Shown one piece after another: positions 22,180-32,735 of a DNA stretch of 64,000 bases. The position numbers and the translations under genes were made by a program. The notes beneath the pieces were generated by a model, which was not told the DNA's origin, searched no databases, and saw only the letters and a program-made list of their open reading frames with translations. The DNA is from Strobilurus pachycystidiatus (lineage: Eukaryota > Basidiomycota > Agaricomycetes > Agaricales > Physalacriaceae): NCBI GenBank assembly GCA_019915135.1, contig JAHLMK010000011.1, forward strand, positions 1,612,001 through 1,676,000, written 5' to 3'. How positions within the stretch are numbered: the first letter of the stretch is position 1; each line of letters starts with the position of its first letter.

Positions 22180-22887
22180 CTGCAGTATTCGGTTAGCAAA
22201 GAGCGAATATTTCGCGGCGGATGACGCACCGCTAAGTTCACGCAAATTGTTGCATTAGCGAACGCCAAATTCAGATACGGTGAAGACTAAATGAGGCCAG
22301 GATAAGCATAGAAAGCGAATTTTACAGCGTTCGGCACACCTTGTAGGAGGAATTCTTGACAGACCAGAATGTGATTGTCAATGTTTGAAGAACAAACGCG
22401 TCACGCGAAGAAGTTGCTTGCTCGTGTTTATCAGGGCCGTTGCACAATCAGATCCCTTTACTTAACTTTCAACTTGAACACTGACCTTCAGGCCTCTTCT
22501 CAGCTCTCTGCGTTCCAAGACACTACCGACATCCAATAGTTTGGCCCATCAGACTGGAAATACTGAAGTAGCGGTGTTATCTCTGGAATACGTGCACGCT
22601 GCAGGGCTATGTAAAGACGAACTCGGGCCTGCGGACCATATGACGATTAGCTCACACTCTTCCGGCTGGACCATTTCTACTTCCGTTTGAACTCACGAGA
22701 GCGCACTTGCAAGCACGACATTGCCTGACCTAGTGGCGTAGCGCACCGTCACGCCATCGCCACTTCTCGAGGCGCAATTCTGAGCTCAATTACCTTGCTA
22801 AGATTGTCGTCTCCACATAATATAAGTAAGCGACATTCTCACAGAGATAATCATTTCGACATACAATCCCCGCACAACGGAGTAATC
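22180..22887. other. Intergenic; promoter of the 2OG oxygenase
   Basis: No gene is seen. A TATA-like TAATATAAG lies near 22818-22826, about 65 bases before the start codon at 22888. Confidence 0.45.
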
Positions 22888-24431
22888 ATGGTCGCAGAAT
22901 TCGGCTCCTTCGACTACGTCCCCGAGACTAAAGTATGTTGCCGCTGTCAAGGCGTCGCCAATCTTCATCAACTTATCATTTGTAGGAACCGCTCGACTGG
23001 GCAGACCTCATCACTGTCGATCTTAGCTTGTATGACACCCCGGATGGCCGCACGAAGCTAGCGCAGACGCTTATCGCAGCCGTCCGCGAGAAAGGCTTCT
23101 TCTATGTGAAGAACTTCAACATCTCCCAGGAGCGCGTGGACAGGCAGTTTCATCTGGGTAAACAGTTCTATGAGTTACCACTAGAGGAGAAGCTCAAATA
23201 CACGCCCGAGGGCTTGGGTACGCCAACTTAGTCCTTATTTCGCTCTAGGAATGCTGACTGTACGCTTGCAGAGAACGGCAAGTTCAACGGATACATCCCG
23301 GCGGGACGACGCGTGTACGTCTTCTTTCTTCTGCTTGCTCGTACGGGCGTCTCGTTTAAAGTCGGGAAAACAGCATTAACCCAGACTCCGGGCTGAAAGA
23401 TCGCACAGAGATATACAATATCCCTAGTACGTATCGAGTCCACTCGAATCAGATATGTCCTCAAACGAATTCCTTGCAGAATTCAACGGCGACTTTCCTC
23501 AAGTCCACCCTCCCGTCATCACCGAGAACATCGAGGAGGTCGAGGAGTTTGCCCGAGTAAGTGCAGATCCCAATCACGATAACAATTTACGAGAGAGTCA
23601 TTTACATGTACAGGCGCTTCACACAGAGGTCCTCGATCCGCTCTATGTCCTCCTCTCCATTGCGCTCGAACTCCCCGAGGACTACTTCGCCAACTTGCAC
23701 CAATATCCGGTCAAGAGCGAGGTGCGCATTGCTCACTTCTTATTCTCCTTGCCCTGTCCTAAAGATGGAACAGGATCACCTCCGGTACATGAAGTACAGC
23801 AAATACACCCCCGAAGAAACAGCGAAGCTCGATCTCGGGCTGTGGTCGTACGGGCACACAGACCTGGGGAGCTTTACACTGCTATTCCGGCAGCCTGTGG
23901 CGGGACTGCAAATTCGATACCATGACACGAACGCGTGGAAGTGGGTCAAGCCGCAGGACGCGACGCTCACGGTGAACGCGTGTGATGCGCTGTCGTTCTT
24001 GACGGGCGGGTACGTGAAGAGTACCGTGCATCGGTGAGCGCTATGAGTCGCGTTGCAGTGGCTCTTGCTCATGGAGGTATGACTTTGCAGCGTATCTGTA
24101 CCACCGAAGGACCAACGCCACGTCGACCGTCTCGGGCTGCTGTACTTTTCGCGTCCCCATAACGATGTCGTACTCGCGACGGCTAAGGAGTCGCCCGTCC
24201 TGCAGCGTGCTGGGTACACTGAGAATGACTTTGAGAGTACGGGCAACAAGGTGCCGACTATGGAAGGTGAATATGATCCTGTGTAGAATCGGACTTCTAC
24301 TCAGCACGACTCTGATTTACGCAGAATGGACATTCGCAAAACAGGCATGGCAACGGAAAAAGGGATACAGGGGTCCTGACCTCCAGACCGCGACGATCTT
24401 GCCTGGGTTCAAGGAAAAGGTGTATGCCTGA
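22888..24431 (+). CDS. 2-oxoglutarate/Fe(II)-dependent oxygenase (IPNS-like)
   Basis: About 350 residues with six or seven short introns. The N-terminal DIOX_N domain reads ITVDLSLYDTPDGR, IAAVREKGFFYVKNF and FYELPLEEKLKY. The catalytic jelly-roll follows: the metal-binding HxD in YGHTDLGSFTLLF, the strand PVAGLQIRYHDT, the distal His in GYVKSTVHRV, and RLGLLYFSRPH, which supplies the Arg that binds 2-oxoglutarate. The protein ends FKEKVYA. All three iron ligands and the co-substrate Arg are present, so it should be active. The family hydroxylates or desaturates small molecules (IPNS, gibberellin oxidases, flavonoid enzymes). The substrate is unknown, and no partner biosynthetic gene lies next to it. 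The cytosol is the likely site since no targeting signal is seen. Confidence 0.9.
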
Positions 24432-24606
24432 AAGTCATCGTCGCGTAACCTTGTGCCATACTACTAATACAGACGCTGAATTTCTCTAATTATCTCCGCA
24501 TAATGAACCGCACCCAGGTAAGATCGAGGGCATAGGAGGGAAAATCCAAGCACAGTGTTCCCTAACTTCATCGAATGTGTATCCTGTCAGACGAGTATCC
24601 TATATC

Positions 24607-25220
24607 CTAGTACACCTTTTGTGTAAAGTCGCTTTCCGCTGGATCCGTCCGGAAATGAATATGTTTCTTAATGAACACCGTGTAGTGAATGAGATCTCGC
24701 ACCCATAGATGTGGTGCTACGACTTTATCATCCCGTGCTGGACTGCCAGCTATGATCATCAAAACTCCATTTCGCCAGCTATCGATACGCTCCTGCCCCG
24801 ATGCTGAACCGAGATTACGCACTCACGAATGAAGTATCAGTCTGATGTGCACTTGGGCATCCCAGGCTTTGGGGTCAAGTGTACCGCAGAGGACTGCACC
24901 ATAAGCACGAAGTTCACCCATTCCCGAAGATGTTGATTCGCGTCTCGCGGCCTTCTTTTCATCTTTTTGTGCGAGTGTCGCTTCTTGGGTGTGCAGAAAG
25001 GCGACTTGTCCCTGCATTCAGTGTGCATTCTTTGAGGGTGTCAAAACGTTCCTCTATATGTTTTCTTGTGAGGATAGTAGGCCGTCAGCTTCGACAGAGA
25101 CTTTGGAGTATCGATGGACACTGCGATCCTCCTTGACTATGGATACAGCTGTCTTCGCCACGCCAGCACCGATTAATCCGACTGCCACTTCCAATGATAG
25201 TTAGTATGTGACATCGACAT
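24607..25220 (-). CDS. Small multi-exon gene of unknown function, 5' end unresolved
   Basis: Several short stretches read as protein on the minus strand and join by plausible introns. An upstream exon (about 25090-25195) reads GLIGAGVAKTAVSIVKEDRS. A central exon (about 24823-25017) reads QEATLAQKDEKKAARRESTS and GELRAYGAVLCGTLDPKAWD. A 48-nt GTGAGT..GATAG intron then leads to a last exon reading WRNGVLMIIAGSPARDDK and LWVRDLIHYTVFIKKHIHF, stopping at 24607 (..FTQKVY). I do not recognise the family. The first exon and one middle junction could not be fixed, so it may be a 5'-decayed gene. The 3' half is convincing. Confidence 0.5.
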
Positions 25221-25364
25221 TGGTTCCCCGAGATAGCCCAGCAGACACAGAGTACATGAGCAGGTAGTTTGTGCCGCTAAATGAGTGTAGTAATGACGAG
25301 CAGGACACTACGTGAGAGGAGTGAAAGCGCGCAGGCCACAAAACAGTCCCCAAGTCACCACCCT

Positions 25365-27021
25365 CTAAGTCCGTCCAATCAGCCGGCCCTCCTCGTCCCA
25401 ATGCACCGAGCCGCGTACGGTGCGATTGATGGGTGGGGCGGTTACTCCAGCGGTAGGGTTGAACACATCGGGTCCGGAAGGCGAATCAGACCTCCAGACG
25501 TAGTACTCGGAACTGCCTTGGATCCGCTCGTCGGAATCGGACCTGGATTGACCCCGCAGATACGAATTCGGCTTGGGCGCGCTCCGCACGTACGTGCCGG
25601 AGGATTGTGGGAGCGAATCATACGGAGACTGGGTGTATGATGGCGTGTTCGAGTCGTGTCGGGCGAGCGAACGATGTGGAGATTGGGTGTATGATGGCGT
25701 GTTCGAGTCGCGTCGGGGTCGAGTGGACGACTCACGGTGAGAGCGAGACTTTCCACACGTGAGGGGATCCGGACGCGGCTCGCCCACAAGCAGAGTCTTC
25801 ACATCCGCATACCGGCGCAGACGCTCCGGGATGATGCGCCAGCGGTACTGCTCGCGCATGCCGTCGGGGAGGTCGAGGTCGAGGCTTGGGGTCTGTGCGC
25901 CTGGCTCGCTGACGGAAATCTCCTGCGCTTCGTTCAGAAGCTTCTTGGCCCGGCTGTCGATTTTGGACACGACGCCCTTGCCGCGCACCACGCGCACTTT
26001 TTCGACGACGCCTTGGTCCACGAGGGACGGCATGACGTATTTCTGTGAGGGAGGGGTTAGATGGGGGAGGGCCTGGGGGAGGGGGTACTCACCTTCAAGA
26101 ATTTCATACTCCTAATCGGATGGGCGGGGTGCGTAGGTTTCGTGTTGATGGCGGTTTGCAGCATCCAGCGGTGGGTGGTGGACTCGAGCGGGATGGTTTC
26201 GGTCGGATAGTGGGTGAAGATGGCCTGCAGAAGCTGAGCTGACGGACGCTGTGCGCAGAACAGACGCGACTCACGTCATAGAGCGTGTGCGTGTGCATCC
26301 CGCTTTTCGGGCCGTTCTCCAGGATGTCCACAACAATCTCTTGCGCCCGCGGATGCACTACCCATTGCGTCACGAGCACGGGTGGGTGTCGCGTCCGGGT
26401 TTGTGTGGCGGCTGATCTCGCACCTGTGACCACGGGGATATCCCGTGCCATCCGTGCTGGTCTCTCCCGCTCGATGTTCTCCTCCAGCTCCCGAGCGCTG
26501 AATCTCGCACCTGTGCCAACAAGGGTATCCGGTGGCATCCGTTTTTCTCTCTCCCGCTGGATGCTCTCCTCCATCTCCCGCAGCTTCTCTTGACACTGCT
26601 GCTCTACGTCCTGGACCTCCCGCTTCGACATCGTGTGCTTCTGTTCCGCCCAAAAGCTGCGCTCCCACTGTTCCATTCGCACCCGCTCGCGAATCTCCCA
26701 CGCATCCATCGCCTGCCAGCCTGGGATTTCTATGCCCGCGTTGCCAGGCTCCGGTTGAGCCAGAGGTCTTGATTCCTCTGCCGCGCGATGTTTGCCTTCT
26801 GAGGGCGCCAGCTCCCGTTCCCCTTCCGCCGACTTTTCTATGCGCTGGTCCCAGGAGGGCCGTGGGCGCGAATCAATCAAGCCTGGGTGAACCAGATGCG
26901 GCCGGCGTTCATTCGCCCTCGTCTGCGACTCTTCCATTTGTGGGGCGCTGCTGTATTGGCGCGCCTCCTGGGCGACAAGTGCTGCCCGCGCGGCGCACCG
27001 TGCTTGGAGAAATGGGCGCAT
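25365..27021 (-). CDS. Unknown protein with probable mitochondrial presequence
   Basis: The start at 27021 gives MRPFLQARCAARAALVAQEA followed by RQYSSA: an Arg/Ala-rich, acid-poor amphipathic leader with a cleavage-like RQY-S site. Another in-frame ATG lies eight codons upstream (27045). A charged helical region follows (repeats of REREKRMPPDTLVGTGARFS and RERPARMARDIPVVTGARS). A conserved-looking core then reads QWVVHPRAQEIVVDILENG, and after introns near 26225-26275 and 26043-26094 it continues SMKFLKKYVMPSLVDQGVVE. The C-terminus is Ser/Arg/Pro-rich with the 12-residue unit DSNTPSYTQSPH/Y present twice, ending EEGRLIGRT. I cannot assign a function; a mitochondrial structural or ribosome-associated role is only a guess. 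Confidence 0.65.
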
Positions 27022-27045
27022 CTGTGTGATGAGTGTGGTACGCAT

Positions 27046-28760
27046 GTCGTCTTGAACGCCCTCTGCGTCGAGCGCGCTGGACACGCGAAGCAAAATGATG
27101 GGAAGAGAAAAAGATGCCAATTCCGAATTCGAATGCCGCCGGTATTGGTCTAGACCCAGAGCAAATCTGCCGCCGGCATATGTTTTGCCAAATGACCAGT
27201 TGTGAGGCTGAGTATTGCGAGCCTCAGAGTCAGAGCAGGCCATCGATTCGAGACTATCCACGGCGTATGAGAGGTAACACTCGAACAAACATCCTCCGCA
27301 GTATAGGGTACAGACCATGCATAACGGTTACACCTCCAGGCAAGTCAGCCTTTCCTCTAGGACGACGAGCCGCGGAATGCAGCCTGAAATCTACGGCTGA
27401 TAGCTATAGAGATGTTTGACTTCCGAGTCCAGACCCATGGCAGAGTAAACAACCACAATTGAGGACGTGATATGGTACACAATATTGAATTGACGGACTG
27501 GTGGGAATCACAGGTTCGATTCGAGTAACTGACTTACTCGTCTTCCCGATCTCTATAGTGGATATAATGAAAGTCTCGTGGACATGCGTCTGGTCTCCGG
27601 ATGCGGGTCCGAGTTCCCGCGAGCTGTCGTATCTCGCCAGCCGCATTCGAATGTGCATAGTGCACGATGCCACGATGAGAGTTGACATGAACGTCGCGTC
27701 GTTCCTGACTTGCGGAATTTCATTTTGCGACGACGATCCCGAAACCATCGCGAAGACGCGTCAGATACGCTCTCACTCTTGTCAGGAAATCAGTTTTCAC
27801 ATGCACCCATACGTACGACTACTGTACAGACGATGAGCTGATTGGAAGTACGGACGCCACAGTTTCCCATGCGATGGTACCTGGAACTCAATCGTCCTGT
27901 GCGTAAGATTGGTCCTGGTGTATACAGTCTGTAAGAGCGCGTCAATGTTGGGCCGCCCAAGTTAAACCAAAAAGACAGTCCTTGCTTAACACTTATGAGG
28001 TTCTGACTCTACATGACAGCGAAGAGTTACTACTTGGCTCCGATGTCGCTCCTCAAGCGACGGCGCTGCTTGTCTCTGCATACCTACAAGTGATTTATTT
28101 TTGGGAGCATGTCTGAGGACTTACGAATAATGTACCCTCGATGCGCCACAATGACACGACGCATCACCGAGAAAAGGCCTTGGAAGCATTGAATAAAGCT
28201 TCCTCGCAGTGGCAAGCGTAAACACGCTGGCCGCATGTACAAGGCGTGCATCCACGAAAGGTCGCACGCCCATTTCTACTGCTCCCGCTGTCATTATTCC
28301 AGCCCGGGTCGTTGTTTCCTGCGAGCAAGGAGATTCTCCTCGAACATAGAGTTCACAAGGCCCAAGTCGTGTGACAGGCTACCGGCCTGGGTTCCCTTGG
28401 GATAGCTGGCATTGTAGCGCACTAAGCACGCTTATCGATGTAGATGTCTTGGAATTTTTACCTGACTTTGCGCTTCCATTCCCAGTCCATCCCCATTCAC
28501 GAGTGCGAGCCTGAAGAGACTCGGTGAGCTCCAGTCTCAGAAAGCGGAAAACAGGAGGAGAAGAGGAGACAAAACAGCTGTCTGAAACAGCGATGGTGGC
28601 GTCCAAGACGTATGTTGCGGCTGACGTCGGGAGGAGCCAATTTTGGCACCGAGTCGGCGGCAAGATCGGCGCGCATGTCAGCCATTGCTTACATACACAT
28701 CTTAGCCATGCAGCTGCCAACCCTCACCATGCCCTTTTGCCGCGTCTTTTTCCTCTGACA
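27046..28760. other. Intergenic, no gene seen
   Basis: About 1.7 kb between divergent genes. Overlapping open frames of about 110 codons exist on both strands at 27404-27836, without splice or start support. No repeat is noted. Confidence 0.4.
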
Positions 28761-29880
28761 ATGCCACAGACCTACAGGCAGAGCGTAGCCAACGCCGTAA
28801 TTTCTGACAACGAGGTCGATGCCGACGACAGCATCGTGCTGTCTGACTTGGTCCGAACGGGGGAGGCGTCTCGTCTGCGCCGCAGGGGCGCCATGAGGCT
28901 CGACGCACACGGGACGGCGGTGCAGGCGCAAGTGATGACGGAGACGGCGGCGAGCTGGGAGCCGGAAGAGGCGCCGTCGCGCTCGTCGCAGCAGCAGCGC
29001 GAAGAGGCGAAGGAATACATACTCTTCTGCGGGGGCTCCGATGAATACGACCACAGCGACACTGGCGAAGCCTACGTTCCATCCCCGTTCCCGCTCTATC
29101 CGGCGCCAGCGTCGACGACGACAAGAAGGCCGCGTCGCTCCAACGGCTGCGGGGCACTGGTGCACATGAAAGCATCTCCACGGACCAAGATGGGCGTGTG
29201 GACTGCCAAGACCCGCGCGTCCGACGCTGTTGTCTCCCTCGACGCCGCCTACTTTGACCGCGCCGCCGTGTCCAAGCTCGTCCGCAGCGCCTGCGGGTGT
29301 GTCCGTGAGGGCGTCGGGTGTGCATTATGGTGAGTGAGCTAGCGAAACCAATCAGTCACTTTCATTAATTGACCACCCTTCTAGCGGTAATCCCCTCGGC
29401 ACGCGATACAGACCCTGCAAGACGGCCGAAGATGGTATCTTTATCCCGCAATCCCACTCCAGGCATGCACGCCCCCATTCCCCACACCCTTCCGGCGCCG
29501 CGTACTGGCATGATTCGTCGTCCACGCCACCCCCGAACTTTTACATATACACCTTCTTCTCCTCGTCAGTCCAGTGTGCTCCGCACTACATCTTCCCTCC
29601 TCGGCCGCGCCAGGCCCAGGCCCAGACTCAGGCTCAGACTTATTCGCAGCCGCCACCGCTCGTTGATCTTGACGACAGCGCCAGCCTCATGTTCACCGCC
29701 GCGCTAACGGCGTCGCCAACACCCTACGCCGCGTCGGATCCCGGGGATGAGGACGGCGAATACACGATGGCGTCGAACTGGGCAGAGTTTGCGACGAACA
29801 CTGTCCCGTTTAACGCAGACGGCGACGATACACCCAACTCGCCCGACAAAGGGTATGAGTCGCTGTTTCCAGAGCGATAA
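28761..29880 (+). CDS. Conserved-type fungal protein with CGNPLGTRYRPC motif
   Basis: The start MPQTYRQSVANAVISDNEVD follows a leader. One clean phase-2 intron (29330-29384) joins VGCAL to CGNPLGTRYRPC. The spliced protein is about 355 residues. The N-terminal half is acidic and low complexity. A Cys-rich core (ACGCVREGVGCALCGNPLGT then RYRPC) has the spacing of a small zinc-binding or disulfide fold. The C-terminal third is Gln/Ala/Pro-rich (QAQAQTQAQTYSQ) and acidic, ending GYESLFPER. No known catalytic motif is seen. An in-frame start at 28524 is possible but less likely. The composition suggests a nuclear or cytosolic adaptor; this is inference only. Confidence 0.75.
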
Positions 29881-30223
29881 TGTCCTCTCTGGGCGGCGAA
29901 TCCAAAACCAATTCTCATATTTCTCCCCACTTCAGGTAAATTTCCGGAGGTCGTGGTCTTTGGCTCCCCATTTAACGCTCTATGAGCCATATTATGAGTG
30001 CCGGCTCACTTTACATGATCATGATTTTTAACGCTCTGCATGGACTTTTATATCCTCATCTACGTGTACTATACTTACATACACTGCATCTTGTATTATA
30101 TTGGATCTCGGTTCATTCATGCGGTGAGTAGCGTCGTTTCGTCGAAATTTATGCTCTTGTACAGGTCCTCCGAATAGAAGGTCATATGATTTTACTTGAA
30201 GTCTGCTTGAAATAATTTGCCAC

Positions 30224-30307
30224 GGGTACCTGGCGCAATGGTAGCGCGTTTGGCTTCGATCGCTCAACGGCACCAAAAGGTTGTAGGTTCGAGTCCTGCG
30301 GTGCTCA
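30224..30307 (+). tRNA. tRNA-Arg (anticodon TCG) with 12-nt intron
   Basis: The full cloverleaf can be drawn. Acceptor GGGTACC pairs with GGTGCTC (two G-U pairs). D arm is GCGC-AATGGTA-GCGC. Anticodon stem TTTGG pairs with CCAAA. T arm is GTAGG-TTCGAGT-CCTGC. Discriminator is A. The anticodon loop CT-TCG-A..A is interrupted after position 37 by a 12-nt intron (TCGCTCAACGGC), the canonical place. Box A (TGGCGCAATGG) and box B (GGTTCGAGTCC) match the RNA polymerase III consensus. A T-run terminator follows at 30309-30314. It reads CGA codons, or CGN with wobble modification. Confidence 0.88.
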
Positions 30308-30308
30308 C

Positions 30309-30314
30309 TTTTTT
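30309..30314 (+). terminator. RNA polymerase III terminator of the tRNA-Arg gene
   Basis: A run of six T directly after the tRNA discriminator base, the usual Pol III stop signal. Confidence 0.75.
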
Positions 30315-31176
30315 GGCGCCATATTCAAATGGCGCCACCCTTCAAAGTTCAACCTTACAGTCATATTATCAATGATCATATAATGATTATGGATACTACG
30401 CTAGCAGTGGCGGCCGCTCAGCAGCACTTTGTTCCACATTTTGACTTTCACACCGCCCATTCATGCAGGCAACATACTACTACTTTTCCCCCGGGCCAGA
30501 TTTCATTGCCACACCATCATCATTTCATCCTCTTTCCAATCACATTTTACTCAGCGTGCGCGGATCCATATGATACAAAAGCTCTGCACAGACTGTATGG
30601 CACATGTCTGACTAGATATCGAATCATGGCTAGATCTGACTTGTTTTATCAGTCCTCTAAGGAGCGACGTGAAGTGTATTGATCATGCATTGAACACAAC
30701 GAATGGACTCCCAAACAAGTTGGCACCGCCGGGCTGCACGGAAGGAGGGAGGTGCTATGTGGAACCTGGTATCCTGTCAGGGCTCGCCATTGAATGAAGG
30801 ACAAAGTGATGACTTGGCCTTGAAAGTTGAGACGACGTGCTCACGTAGATGAACGGAAAGCAACCGGTGAGTACCCTCGTGCCATAAATCCGAGTATGCC
30901 CCTCAGACAATTAGGTTGATAGGTACACATGTATTGGCCGGATACCTCGTACATGACGTGGAGTAAATCACAGAAGAGCAGAACTTATGCGGCACATTCA
31001 ACCCGGATCATTGAACTCTGGGTGTGAACTTGAAGTGATAAGTAACAGTACAGGTCCGTGCCGACTACGATGACGACGAGATACAGTGGCTTCTATGCGC
31101 GTCCAACGACGCCCGATAAGAGTAAGGAGAAATTCACAACGTCAATGATCGGCGTTGATGATAAATTGTATCGGAT
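30315..31176. other. Intergenic, no gene seen
   Basis: AT-richer spacer between the tRNA and the 3' end of the GH16 gene. No coding signal or repeat was recognised. Confidence 0.45.
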
Positions 31177-32735
31177 CTAACGAAGGCAGAACGTCAAGGT
31201 AAGTAACAGAGAGACAGGCAAGATCAGAGAGGGGATCATAAGCGAAGTAGCCGCTGACGACGACGACGTAGTCGAAGATTGGGAAGCAGTCGATGACGAT
31301 GAACCTTCCGTGCTCGTCAGGATACCGGTGCTTGTCGCTGTAGCTGTTTTCGTCGCAGTCGAAGATGTAGTTGCGTTGGTAGCGGTGTACGTCTTGACAT
31401 AGGCGATCTCGAAGAAAGCGTTGTCGTACTTCCCAGTGCCCGGGCCTAGCACCCAGTCTGTCACCTGTACAGAAGTTGCTAAATCAAATCAAGAGAAGGA
31501 CCTGTTAGCCAAGAGTGTGACTTACGCAATTACCAGTGCAATCAGCACTGAACAGAGACGGTACGCCCGCCCTGAGCAACTGTCAGAAGACAAGCAAAAA
31601 CCAGTGGAGGCATAGAATACGAACCAGCTGCCGCATAAAGTAATGTCAAAAATAAGCTTCTGCGGGAGAAACAGCTTCTGGAGGTCGCAGCCCGGCGCCG
31701 GATAAGAAGCAGATGGCCTGGCCCAATCTCCCATGTCCATTGTAGAGTTCGAAGTCGCGCTCGATATGGAAGCTGGAATGTCCGCTCTCTGTTGCCGACA
31801 GCAATCAGCGTCAGGTCAATTGAACTCAGCCGTCGCTTACACTCCAAAACCAAATGTATGCCCCCGAGACATCGAACTGAAGCGCGAAGACTCCGCCGCC
31901 TGCAGCGTTGAACTTGTCACCGAAGCTATTGGCTTTGGTCTCCGTCACGCGACAGCCAACTGTTCCCGCTTGGTCAGAGCAGTCAGTGTTGACTGTATGT
32001 CCGAGCTGAGCCTGTACACCATCAGGCGACTGCACACACTGGGAAATGTTGGTGTGTAGTGCCATCTGGTTGTTCACCTGCTTGTTGACGCCTTCAATGA
32101 TGTCAATTTCGCCGAACATGGGCCACGATGCGTCGGTTCCGCCCAAAGTCCAGAATGACGGCCATACCTTCGTAGAACGAGGGAGGAAGGTTAGATTCAG
32201 ACTCAGAGTCGAGGTGGCATCCGCCCTCAAACGCACCGAACAGCCAGACGGCATATGGACAATGTCAGCGATGATCAGACTTCCAAGGGGGTAGGCGTCT
32301 TGGGACTTGATTTTGACCTATCTCGTCGTTCCCATTAGGACACATCCAACAAGATACAGATGTGGGACGTACAGTATTACGATATGCCAGTCCTACCGAG
32401 TTAGGGGACACAACGCTGACATTGTCGACTCTCATAACCGCGTTCCCAGCCCCATTGATGAAAGCTAGATGGCTGGATGTCGCTGTGGAACGGTCGACAA
32501 ACGTTGCATTCCCTAGGAAAATGTGGCGTGTCAGAGAAGATACGGGATTCGTAAAAAGTTGCAGGGCTGACGCACCCCATGTTGTGTTGTCAAAGGCGCC
32601 AGGGAGGCCGTCAATGTCCAGTGGGAAGTCCCATCTATCGAAGAAGCTCTGTCCAGCATATTCGCGGATCGGAGAGTAGAGCGCGTGAAGAAGAGTGGCG
32701 CGGAGAAGGATCGCAGAGATGACATGGCGAATCAT
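31177..32735 (-). CDS. GH16 endo-beta-1,3(4)-glucanase-type enzyme, GPI-anchored
   Basis: The start at 32735 (MIRHVISAILLRATLLHAL) is a signal peptide. The mature enzyme reads YAGQSFFDRWDF, GLAYRNTV, SLIIADIVHMPSGCSVRL, VWPSFWTLGG and then the GH16 catalytic signature GEIDIIEGVN (nucleophile Glu, Asp, acid/base Glu). NQMALHTN, GVFALQFD, RADIPASI and KLIFDITLCGSW follow. The last exon is Ser/Thr-rich (TATNATTSSTATKTATATST) and ends in a hydrophobic helix (IPSLILPVSLLLTLTFCLR), a GPI-anchor signal. Five or six introns are present, with a TATA-like TTTATA about 65 bases upstream. Enzymes of this group cut or rearrange beta-1,3/1,4/1,6-glucan, so a role at the cell wall surface is likely. The GPI tail sets it apart from the soluble laminarinases. 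Confidence 0.9.

Noticed and set aside
27404..27836. Overlapping open frames of about 110 codons on both strands
   Set aside because: Neither has a credible start or splice sites; overlapping frames on both strands suggest chance.
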